Below, one piece after another: positions 31,486-38,871 of a stretch of DNA of 64,000 bases; positions within the stretch are counted from its first letter, which is position 1, and every line of letters starts with the position of its first letter. Made by a program: the position numbers and the translations under genes. The stretch spans positions 62,001-126,000 of the forward strand of contig NZ_JAAOTJ010000002.1 in the NCBI RefSeq assembly GCF_011297335.1, given 5' to 3'. The notes below the pieces were generated by a model. The model had not been told where the DNA came from. It saw only the letters and a program-made list of their open reading frames with translations, and made no database searches. The stretch comes from Catellatospora methionotrophica. Lineage in GTDB: Bacteria; Actinomycetota; Actinomycetes; Mycobacteriales; Micromonosporaceae.

Positions 31486-33291
31486 TCACTCGCGGGGCCG
31501 GTTCTCCTCCGGGCCCATCGCGTCGGCCAGGTGGCGCGCGGTGTCGATCAGCGGCACGTGGCTGAACGCCTGCGGGAAGTTGCCGACCAGGCGGCGCGCG
31601 TCGGAGTCGTACTCCTCCGACAGCAGACCCACGTCGTTGCGCAGGGCCAGCAGCCGCTCGAACAGCTCGCGGGCCTCGTCGACCCGCCCCATCAGGGCGT
31701 AGTTCTGCGCCAGCCAGAACGTGCAGGCCAGGAACGAGCCCTCGCCCGGCGGCAGACCGTCCACGGTGGTGTCGGGATGCTGCTGCGGTTGCTGGGTGTA
31801 GCGCTGCACGAAGCCGTCCGTCATCAGCTCGCGCTCGATCGCCGCGACCGTGCCGCGCACCCGCTCGTCGGTCGCGGGCAGGAAACCGACCAGCGGCACC
31901 ATCAGCAGCGACGCGTCCAGCTCCACCGAGCCGTAGTACTGCGTGAACGTGTTGCGGATCGGGTCCCAGCCCTTGGCGAGGATGTCGGCCCGGATCTGCT
32001 CGCGCAGCTCCCGCCACTGCTCGACCGGGCCGGTCTGGCCGAACTGCTCGGCGTCCTTGACCGCGCGGTCGGCGGCGACCCAGGCCATCAGCTTCGAGTG
32101 GGTGAACTGCTGCGCCCCGCCGCGCACCTCCCAGATGCCGTCGTCGGGCCGGGTCCAGTTCTCCGACACGAAGCTCATCAGGGCCCGCTGCAGATCCCAG
32201 GTGTGCTGGTCGTACTCCAGCCCGGCCTTGCGGGCCTGGTGCAGCGCGTCCATGACCTCGCCGTACACGTCGAGCTGGAACTGCTCGGAGGCGGCGTTGC
32301 CGATGCGCACCGGCTTGCCGCAGTAGCCGGGCAGCCACTCCGCGATGCGCTCGGTCAGCAGGCGCTCGCCCGCGACGCCGTACATGATCTGCAGCTGGGA
32401 CGGGTCGCCCGCGATCGCCCGCAGCAGCCACGACCGCCAGGCCCGCGCCTCGTCGACGAAACCGGCGTACATCAGCGACTGCAACGTGATCGTGGCGTCG
32501 CGCAGCCAGCAGTAGCGGTAGTCCCAGTTGCGCACCCCGCCCAGCTCCTCGGGCAGCGACGTCGTCGCCGCGGCGACGATGCCGCCGGTGGGGCCGTAGG
32601 TCAGGGCCTTGAGGGTCAGCAGCGAGCGGATCACGGCCTCGCGCCACGGGCCCTCGTACTTGCAGCCCGCGATCCACTCCTCCCAGTAGGAGACGGTGCC
32701 CTCCAGGGCCACGATCGGGTCCACCGGGTGCGGGGTGGGCAGGTGCGACTCGCGCCAGGTCAGCACGAACGGGACGTGGAAGCCCGCGCCGACGCTGAAG
32801 TCGGCGACCGTGGCCAGGTTCTCCCCGTGCAGCGCGACCGGGGTCCGCAGCCACACCGCGTCCGGCCCGGCGATCGCGACGGTGTCGGTGTCGACGCGGC
32901 GCACCCACGGCACGACGTGCCCGTAGTCGAAGCGCAGCCGCAGGTCCATCCGCATCGGCACCCGGCCGTGCACGCCCTCGACGATGCGCACCACGTCGGC
33001 GGCCTCGCCCCGCGGCGGCATGAAGTCGACCAGGCGTACGGTGCCCTCGTCGGTGTCGAACTCCGTCTCCAGCACCAGCGTGTCCCCGCGGTAACGCCGC
33101 CGCACCGCGCGGATCGGCGTCGCCGGGGCGATCTGCCAGCGGCCGTGTTCGGGCTCGCCCAGCAGCGCCGCGAAGATCGCCCCGGAGTCGAACCGGGGCA
33201 GGCAGAGCCAGTCGATCGACCCGTCGTTCCCGACGAGCGCCGCGGTCTGCGTGTCCCCGATGACCGCGTAATCCTCGATACGAAGTGGCAT
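31486..33291 (-). CDS. GH15 family hydrolase, probably trehalase
   Basis: A 601-residue cytosolic protein (no signal peptide). MPLRIEDYAVIGDTQTAALVGNDGSIDWLCLPRFDSGAIFAALLG followed later by GVRNWDYRYCWLRDATITLQSLM is characteristic of the actinobacterial GH15 group that includes mycobacterial trehalase. It would hydrolyse trehalose (or another alpha-glucoside) to glucose; glucoamylase activity is the alternative. The ATG at 33291 has no clear ribosome site, but conservation begins at that residue. It diverges from the anchored protein at 33465. Confidence 0.85.
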   Translation of the reverse strand: MPLRIEDYAVIGDTQTAALVGNDGSIDWLCLPRFDSGAIFAALLGEPEHGRWQIAPATPIRAVRRRYRGDTLVLETEFDTDEGTVRLVDFMPPRGEAADVVRIVEGVHGRVPMRMDLRLRFDYGHVVPWVRRVDTDTVAIAGPDAVWLRTPVALHGENLATVADFSVGAGFHVPFVLTWRESHLPTPHPVDPIVALEGTVSYWEEWIAGCKYEGPWREAVIRSLLTLKALTYGPTGGIVAAATTSLPEELGGVRNWDYRYCWLRDATITLQSLMYAGFVDEARAWRSWLLRAIAGDPSQLQIMYGVAGERLLTERIAEWLPGYCGKPVRIGNAASEQFQLDVYGEVMDALHQARKAGLEYDQHTWDLQRALMSFVSENWTRPDDGIWEVRGGAQQFTHSKLMAWVAADRAVKDAEQFGQTGPVEQWRELREQIRADILAKGWDPIRNTFTQYYGSVELDASLLMVPLVGFLPATDERVRGTVAAIERELMTDGFVQRYTQQPQQHPDTTVDGLPPGEGSFLACTFWLAQNYALMGRVDEARELFERLLALRNDVGLLSEEYDSDARRLVGNFPQAFSHVPLIDTARHLADAMGPEENRPRE

Positions 33292-33378
33292 GGCACCGAC
33301 GTTACCCGCGTACGCCCAGGTCTAACGGTTCCGATCCGGACGTTACCGGGGCAGGCTTCACGGCTGACGGGAGGTCAC

Positions 33379-33428
33379 TTGAGCGATTGCTCAAAAGGCA
33401 CTATCCTCGGGCTTGAGCGAGTGCTCAA
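33379..33428 (+). promoter_or_regulatory. Promoter with two TTGAGC/GCTCAA operators
   Basis: TTGAGCGATTGCTCAA (33379-33394) and TTGAGCGAGTGCTCAA (33413-33428) are two copies of the palindrome TTGAGC-N4-GCTCAA, starts 34 bp apart. The first TTGAGC also serves as a -35 box, with a -10 TATCCT at 33402-33407 after 17 bp; the second palindrome then covers the start point. This is the geometry of a TetR-type repressed promoter for the gene at 33465. No TetR gene adjoins it. Confidence 0.78.
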
Positions 33429-33464
33429 AGAGCCGCGCCGCCCCTGCCGATCACGGAGACCGCC

Positions 33465-34625
33465 ATGAGCCAGCTGCCCGAGCCGTACGCCTCGCCCGAC
33501 GTCACCGCGTCGGCACCCCACGCGCCGCGCCGCCGCGGTGCTGCCCGGTGGGCGATCGCGGGCTGTGCCGCGCTGCTCGTGACGGGTGTGGCCGTCAGCG
33601 CGTCGCAGCCCGGTGACACCGCCACCGGTCCGGCCACACCGAGCCCGGGTGCCGCCAGCAGGTCCGCGCGGGTCGCAGATGTCCCGGTCGTTCCGGTCGC
33701 GTTCGGCACGACGCCGCCCGCGCAGGCTCCGGGCACCTTCGACCCGCTGGTGCGCTTCGCGCGGTTCGGGCGGCTGCCCGCGGGCATGGTGCCCCGCACC
33801 ACCGTGGTGCAGGCGGGGCAGCGGGGCGGTTACACCATCGAGGCTGGGCTACCGGAGCGCAGCCTCGGTGCGCAGGTGGCGGTCACGTTCTTCCCGAACG
33901 GTGTCGCCCCGCACCGCGACTGCCACGCCGCCGCGAACATGGTCCGCCCGCCCGCAGGGACGAAGCCCTCACCGGCTGCCCCGGCCGCCGCACACGTGCA
34001 CGGCAAGCCCGCGAAGCTGGTCGACGGGCGGCTGCGCTGGGAGTACGCACCCGGCGCGTGGGCCGAGGCGGTCGGCAAGGACCTCGCCGCAGGCGCCGGT
34101 GACGACCCGGTGGCGAACCTGGACCTCTTGGCCCGGATCGCCGACGACCTGCACTACGGCGTCGAGTCGCTGCGCTTCCCGCTGGTGGTCGGCGGCGTCC
34201 CGGACGGGCTGCGGCTGGCCGTCGCCTCGGTGACCGAGCGTTCCAAGGTCGGCTGGGGCAGCGTCCTGATATTCACGGCTGGGCCCTACTGCCACGGCAG
34301 TGCGACCCCACAGGCCACGCTCGCGGTACGCGCCGAGGCGATCATCCCCGGATACGGCTGGACCGGCGACCGCAGCAACGCGACCGTCGACGGCCGCCGC
34401 GCGATCAAGCAGCAGTCCCCGACCGGCGCGACCGACCTGGCCGTATACGGCGACCCCGGCCCGTACGTCATCGTCTCGTCCAGCAATGAGGAGACCACCC
34501 GCCTGGCCGGCGGCGACGGCCTCATCCCCTTCTACCGCCACATTCAGATCCTCGGCACGACCACCCTGACCACCCTCGCCCACCCCGCCGACCAGACTTC
34601 CTGGACCACCGCCCCCACCCGCTGA
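33465..34625 (+). CDS. Membrane-anchored extracellular protein of unknown function
   Basis: A 386-residue protein with a cytoplasmic basic stretch (RRRGAARW), one membrane helix (AIAGCAALLVTGVAVSAS, about 29-47), a Pro/Ala/Ser/Thr-rich linker and a large exported domain with two cysteines (PHRDCHAAA and GPYCHGS). No family is recognised. The ATG at 33465 has GGAG 6 bases upstream. It is the first gene behind the doubly operated promoter at 33379-33428 and may share transcription with the hydrolase and cation-transporter genes downstream. Confidence 0.75.
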   Translation: MSQLPEPYASPDVTASAPHAPRRRGAARWAIAGCAALLVTGVAVSASQPGDTATGPATPSPGAASRSARVADVPVVPVAFGTTPPAQAPGTFDPLVRFARFGRLPAGMVPRTTVVQAGQRGGYTIEAGLPERSLGAQVAVTFFPNGVAPHRDCHAAANMVRPPAGTKPSPAAPAAAHVHGKPAKLVDGRLRWEYAPGAWAEAVGKDLAAGAGDDPVANLDLLARIADDLHYGVESLRFPLVVGGVPDGLRLAVASVTERSKVGWGSVLIFTAGPYCHGSATPQATLAVRAEAIIPGYGWTGDRSNATVDGRRAIKQQSPTGATDLAVYGDPGPYVIVSSSNEETTRLAGGDGLIPFYRHIQILGTTTLTTLAHPADQTSWTTAPTR

Positions 34626-34724
34626 CCCCCGCCGAAGGAAGGGCACCTTCCCATCGCCGTAGGCTCGACGGCAGCGGTCATGGGTCTGCGGACGCGGTGC
34701 GGGCCGACGGGGGAGAATGGGGCC

Positions 34725-35564
34725 GTGCTGAAGGCCTCGTCGCTGGTACGCCCCGCGCTGATCGTGCTGCTGGTCATCGCGGTGCTGGTGACCGCGCTGT
34801 GGCTGCTCCAGCGGCGGCTGGTCTTCCTGCCGGACACCGCGCACCCCGGCCCCGCCGCCCAGACCATCCCGGGCGCCCGCGACGTCACCCTGCACACCGC
34901 CGACGGGCTGGCGCTGACCGCCTGGCTGGTGCCGCCGACCGGCGCGGACCGCGACCTGACCGTGCTGGTCGCACCCGGCAACGCGGGCAACCGGGCGGGC
35001 CGGGCCACGATCGCGCAGTCGCTCGCCGCACGCGGATTCACCGTGCTGCTCATGGACTACCGGGGGTACGGCGGCAACCCGGGCAGCCCCAGTGAGGCCG
35101 GACTGGCCCTGGACGCCCGCGCGGCCTACCGCCACCTCGTCGATGTCGAGAACAAGCGCCCGGACCGGATCATCTACTTCGGTGAGAGCCTGGGCGGCGC
35201 CGTCGTCACCGGCCTGGCCGCCGAGCACCCACCCGCCGGGCTGCTGCTGCGCTCGCCGTTCACGGACCTCGCCGCGACCGCCGCCGAGCACTACCCGTTC
35301 CTGCCGGTACGCCTCCTGCTGCGCGACCGGTTCCCGGTGGCCGAGCAGATCGCGGGGGTCATGGTGCCCACCGCCGTCGTGTACGGCACCGAGGACTCGG
35401 TCGTGCCCGCGGAGCAGAGCCTCGCGGTGGCGAAGGCGGCGGGCGGCGCTGTGGAGATCTCGCCTGTCGAGGGCGCGGACCACAACGACGCGGTGCTGTT
35501 CGAAGGCGGCGAGTTGATGGCGGCGGTGGACCGGCTCGCCGACCGCATCGAGGGCGAGCCCTGA
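34725..35564 (+). CDS. Membrane-anchored alpha/beta hydrolase (BEM46/ABHD-like)
   Basis: A 279-residue protein with an N-terminal membrane anchor (LVRPALIVLLVIAVLVTALWLLQ) and an alpha/beta hydrolase domain. APGNAGNRAG forms the oxyanion region, YFGESLGGAVV the nucleophile elbow (Ser), VYGTEDSVVP the acid and GADHND the histidine. It resembles the BEM46/ABHD13 group of serine hydrolases, whose substrate is not known. GTG 34725 is chosen from the GGGGGAG ribosome site 8 bases upstream. It probably shares a transcript with its neighbours on either side. Confidence 0.82.
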   Translation: MLKASSLVRPALIVLLVIAVLVTALWLLQRRLVFLPDTAHPGPAAQTIPGARDVTLHTADGLALTAWLVPPTGADRDLTVLVAPGNAGNRAGRATIAQSLAARGFTVLLMDYRGYGGNPGSPSEAGLALDARAAYRHLVDVENKRPDRIIYFGESLGGAVVTGLAAEHPPAGLLLRSPFTDLAATAAEHYPFLPVRLLLRDRFPVAEQIAGVMVPTAVVYGTEDSVVPAEQSLAVAKAAGGAVEISPVEGADHNDAVLFEGGELMAAVDRLADRIEGEP

Positions 35565-35658
35565 TCCCGGAGGCCGCCGGCTCGCTCGACCGGCCGTGCT
35601 GGCGTGCCGGGAAGCGCGCACGATCGACTTCTGCTTAAGTGAGCGCGGGAGGTACGCC

Positions 35659-36906
35659 ATGAGCGAGGATCACCGCCACAGCACCGGCCATGCGCACAGC
35701 AACGGCCACGGGCACGGTGGACCGGCATCCGGCGACCACGACCACGCCGGGCACGACCACTCCGCCAGCCACGACCACGGCGCCAGCCACGACCACGGCG
35801 ACGCGCACGATCACGCGGACCGGCACGATCATGGCGACGATCACGCCCATGGCCATGACCACCCGCACGGCGGCGACCACGGCGGCCTGTTCTCGCGGCT
35901 CAAGCACCAGGTCGGCCACCTGTTCAGCCCGCACTCGCACGACTCGGCGGACAAGGTGGACTCCGCCCTGGAGTCGTCCCGCGAGGGCCTGCGCGCGCTG
36001 TGGATCTCCCTGGTGGTGCTCGGCTTCACGGCGGTGCTGCAGGGCGTCGTCGTGTACTTCTCCCACTCCGTCGCGCTGCTCGGCGACACCTTGCACAACG
36101 TCGCCGACGCGCTGACGGCGGTGCCGCTGGGCGTGGCGTTCCTGCTCGGCCGCCGCAGCCCGACCCGGTCCTACACGTACGGCTACGGCCGCGCCGAGGA
36201 CCTGGCCGGCATCTTCATCGTGCTGACCATCACCGCGTCGGCGGCGCTGGCCGGGTACGAGGCGTTCCGCCGCCTGCTCGACCCGCAGCCGGTACGGCAT
36301 CTGGGCTACGTCGCGGCCGCGGCGCTGATCGGGTTCGCGGGCAACGAGCTGGTGGCGCGTTACCGCATCGTCGTCGGGCGGCGGATCGGCTCGGCGGCGC
36401 TGGTCGCGGACGGGCTGCACGCCCGCACCGACGGGTTCACCTCGCTCGCGGTGCTGCTGGGCGCGGGCGGTGCGGCGCTGGGCTGGTGGTGGGCGGACCC
36501 GGTGGTGGGCCTGCTCATCACGGTGGCGATCCTGCTGGTGCTCAAGGACGCCGCGCGGGAGGTGTACCGGCGGCTGATGGACGCGGTGGACCCGAAACTG
36601 GTCGACGCGGTCGAGCAGACGCTGCGCGCCACGCCCGGCGTGGTGGACGTCGGGGAGGTGCGGCTGCGCTGGATCGGGCACCGGCTGCGGGCGGAGTGCG
36701 CGGTGGCCGTCGACGCCGAGCTGACCGTGGTCCGCGCGCACGCGATCGCGGTCGACGCCGAGCACCGGCTGCTGCACGCGGTGCCCAAACTGACGGCGGC
36801 CATGGTGCACGCCGATCCGGCCGGGGCGCACGCCGATCCGCACGCGGCCCTGAGCCACCATCGCGACCCGGGAAACCGGGTTGGCGGCGCGCACGACCGG
36901 GTATAG
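35659..36906 (+). CDS. Cation diffusion facilitator with long His-rich N-terminus
   Basis: A 415-residue CDF metal/proton antiporter. The first 85 residues are extraordinarily rich in His and Asp (repeats of H-D-H, HDHG, SHDHGASHDHGD), a metal buffer facing the cytosol. About six membrane helices follow, with the metal-site residues in TLHNVADALTAVPLG and GLHARTDGFTSLAV (two H-x-x-x-D pairs), and a C-terminal cytosolic domain plus another His-rich tail. It most likely exports Zn2+ and related cations (Co, Ni, Cd). The DNA of the His-rich stretch (35700-35890) is a low-complexity CAC/GAC repeat. GGGAGG precedes ATG 35659. Confidence 0.9.
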   Translation: MSEDHRHSTGHAHSNGHGHGGPASGDHDHAGHDHSASHDHGASHDHGDAHDHADRHDHGDDHAHGHDHPHGGDHGGLFSRLKHQVGHLFSPHSHDSADKVDSALESSREGLRALWISLVVLGFTAVLQGVVVYFSHSVALLGDTLHNVADALTAVPLGVAFLLGRRSPTRSYTYGYGRAEDLAGIFIVLTITASAALAGYEAFRRLLDPQPVRHLGYVAAAALIGFAGNELVARYRIVVGRRIGSAALVADGLHARTDGFTSLAVLLGAGGAALGWWWADPVVGLLITVAILLVLKDAAREVYRRLMDAVDPKLVDAVEQTLRATPGVVDVGEVRLRWIGHRLRAECAVAVDAELTVVRAHAIAVDAEHRLLHAVPKLTAAMVHADPAGAHADPHAALSHHRDPGNRVGGAHDRV

Positions 36907-36943
36907 CCGCTGGCGAGGCGAAGGTCGCCAGAAGGAGGCTGAC

Positions 36944-37189
36944 ATGGGTATCGGCGCGAGTTTGTTTCTGATCGCCCTCGGCGCGATCCTCACGTTCGCC
37001 CTGGACGTGAGCATCAGCGGGCTGGACCTGGACGTGGTCGGCTGGATCCTGATGGTCGTCGGCGTGGTCGGGATGATCCTGACCCTCACCATCTGGAGCG
37101 GCCGCCGCCGCAGCGTGGTGACCACCACGCCCGTCGAGCGCCAGGTCATCCAGGAGGACCGCGACCCCGTGCCCCCGGGCACGCTCTGA
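36944..37189 (+). CDS. Small DUF6458-type membrane protein
   Basis: An 81-residue protein: MGIGASLFLIALGAILTFALDVSISGLDLDVVGWILMVVGVVGMILTLTIW has two membrane helices separated by a short loop, followed by a cytosolic basic/acidic tail. This is the actinobacterial DUF6458 pattern (G-x-x-L-x-x-A-x-G-A-I-L-x-F-A-V...GxxL...GxI); function unknown. AAGGAGG lies 5 bases before the ATG. It is 37 bp after the cation transporter and just before a strong terminator. Confidence 0.85.
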   Translation: MGIGASLFLIALGAILTFALDVSISGLDLDVVGWILMVVGVVGMILTLTIWSGRRRSVVTTTPVERQVIQEDRDPVPPGTL

Positions 37190-37200
37190 CCGTCATGCGA

Positions 37201-37231
37201 GAAGGCGGGGCCCGTCGCGGGCCCCGCCTTC
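37201..37231. terminator. Hairpin terminator with 14-bp perfect stem
   Basis: GAAGGCGGGGCCCG (37201-37214) pairs perfectly with CGGGCCCCGCCTTC (37218-37231) around TCG. It lies between the convergent ends at 37189 and 37256. Confidence 0.82.
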
Positions 37232-37255
37232 GTCGGCTCCGGTCGGCGCCGACGG

Positions 37256-37999
37256 TCACTGCCAGCGGAACAGCCGGATCGCCAGGACGCCCGTGACCAC
37301 GATGTAACCTGCGGTGACGGCCAGGTGCAGGGGCTGCGGCCAGTCGCCGTACCAGGCGTCCTGCATGGCCTGCGACGCGGCGCCCAGCGGGGTGAAGTCC
37401 GCGACGCGCCGGGCGCCCTCCGGCATCATGTCGCCGGGCGTCCACACCCCGGCGAAGAACAGCATCGGGAAGTACACGAGGCTGCCGACGCCCGCCGAGG
37501 CGCGGGAATTGGGCGTCACCGCGGCGATGAGCAGCGCCAGCCCGATCATCGCGGCGCTGCCGAGCAGGAACGCGACCAGCAGGCCCGGCCAGTTCTCGGG
37601 CCCCCGGCTGCCGAACGCGACGGCCGCGGCCGCCATCATCAGCGCCGAACCGGCCAGCAGCGCGCCGATGTTCACGATGAGCTGCGCGCCGATCAGCGCC
37701 GACGGCTTCACCGGGGTGGTCGCCAGCCGCTTGAGCACGCCGCGCTCGCGGTACTGCGAGAGCACGGTGAGCAGGCTGGTCATCGTGACGGTGCCGACGG
37801 CCAGGGCCAGGACCACGGGCAGGTACAGGTTGATGGGCAGCTCGCCGCCGAAGTCGGCGGACGGCTCGCTGAACGCGGGGATGGCGTTGCCGAGCACGAC
37901 GATCAGCACGGCGGGGAAGGCGAGCGCGAAGAACACGCTCATCGGCTCGCGCAGGAACAGCCGGGCCTCGCTGCCGGCCAGTCGGGTCAGGGTGGACAT
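37256..37999 (-). CDS. ABC-2 type permease (DrrB-like)
   Basis: A 247-residue permease with six membrane helices and the ABC-2 pattern: a cytosolic start (SEARLFLREPMSVFFALAFPAVLIVVLG), QYRERGVLKRLATTPVKPSALIGAQ and FFAGVWTPGDMMPEG near the C-terminus. It works with the ATPase encoded just upstream to export an unknown lipid, drug or peptide. The pair is divergent from a NarL-type kinase/regulator operon, an arrangement typical of envelope-stress or peptide-responsive exporters. Confidence 0.88.
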   Translation of the reverse strand: MSTLTRLAGSEARLFLREPMSVFFALAFPAVLIVVLGNAIPAFSEPSADFGGELPINLYLPVVLALAVGTVTMTSLLTVLSQYRERGVLKRLATTPVKPSALIGAQLIVNIGALLAGSALMMAAAAVAFGSRGPENWPGLLVAFLLGSAAMIGLALLIAAVTPNSRASAGVGSLVYFPMLFFAGVWTPGDMMPEGARRVADFTPLGAASQAMQDAWYGDWPQPLHLAVTAGYIVVTGVLAIRLFRWQ

Positions 38000-38011
38000 G
38001 GTCGCTCCTGT

Positions 38012-38746
38012 TCAGTTGTCGCGGCCGGAGCCGGTCAGGGCGAGGAACGCGTCCTCGAGGTTGGCGCGGTAGCCGTCGACGTCGCCGACGTTGGCGATCA
38101 GCGCCGCCGGGGTGTCCAGCGCGACGATCTTGCCGCCGTCGAGCACGGCGAGCCGGTCGCAGAGCCGCTCGGCCTCGTCCATGAAGTGCGTGACCAGCAG
38201 GACGGTCACCCCGCGGTCCCGGATCTGGCGGATCAGCTTCCACGTCTCGCGGCGGGCGTGCGGGTCCAGGCCGGTGGTCAGCTCGTCGAGGATCGCCACG
38301 CGCGGGTTGCCGATCAGCGCCAGCGCGATCGACAGGCGCTGCTTCTGGCCGCCGGACAGCTTCGCGTACGGCATCCGGACCTGGTCGGTCAGCCCGACCG
38401 CGGCGATCAGCTCCCGCCAGTCGGCGGGGTCGGGGTAGAACGAGGCGTACAGCTGCATGGCCTCGCCGACGCGCAGCCGGTCCTGGAGCTGGCTCTCCTG
38501 CAGCTGCACGCCGATGAGCCGGCGCAGCTGCTCGCGCTCGGTGCGGGTGTCCAGGCCGAGCACGCTGATGCTGCCGTCGTCGGGGGTGCGCAGGCCGGAG
38601 ATGCACTCGACCGTCGTGGTCTTGCCCGCGCCGTTCTCGCCGAGGATGCCGAAGATCTCGCCCTCGGCGACGGTGAACGAGACTCCGTCGACGACCGTGC
38701 GGTCGCCGTACCGCTTGCTGAGCCCGTTGACTTCGATGACTGTCAT
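38012..38746 (-). CDS. ABC transporter ATPase (DrrA-like)
   Basis: A 244-residue ATPase: Walker A GENGAGKTTT, signature LSGGQKQRLSIALAL, Walker B VAILDELTTGLDP and switch VTHFMDEAE. In the Walker B extension DELTTG replaces the usual DEPTSG. Partner of the ABC-2 permease 12 bp downstream. ATG 38746 is chosen because homology begins with TVIEVNGLSKRYG; no strong ribosome site precedes it, and the frame extends 25 codons upstream. Confidence 0.87.
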   Translation of the reverse strand: MTVIEVNGLSKRYGDRTVVDGVSFTVAEGEIFGILGENGAGKTTTVECISGLRTPDDGSISVLGLDTRTEREQLRRLIGVQLQESQLQDRLRVGEAMQLYASFYPDPADWRELIAAVGLTDQVRMPYAKLSGGQKQRLSIALALIGNPRVAILDELTTGLDPHARRETWKLIRQIRDRGVTVLLVTHFMDEAERLCDRLAVLDGGKIVALDTPAALIANVGDVDGYRANLEDAFLALTGSGRDN

Positions 38747-38871
38747 GCCGACAGACAGTAGGTCTGCGGGGCGAGCGCCGGTATGCGGCTGCGCGCCGAG
38801 CGGGGGTGTAGGAAACCCCACCCCGGCCGGAGGCCTTCGCCCAGTGCGGCGACCGTGGCCGATCGGCGACG

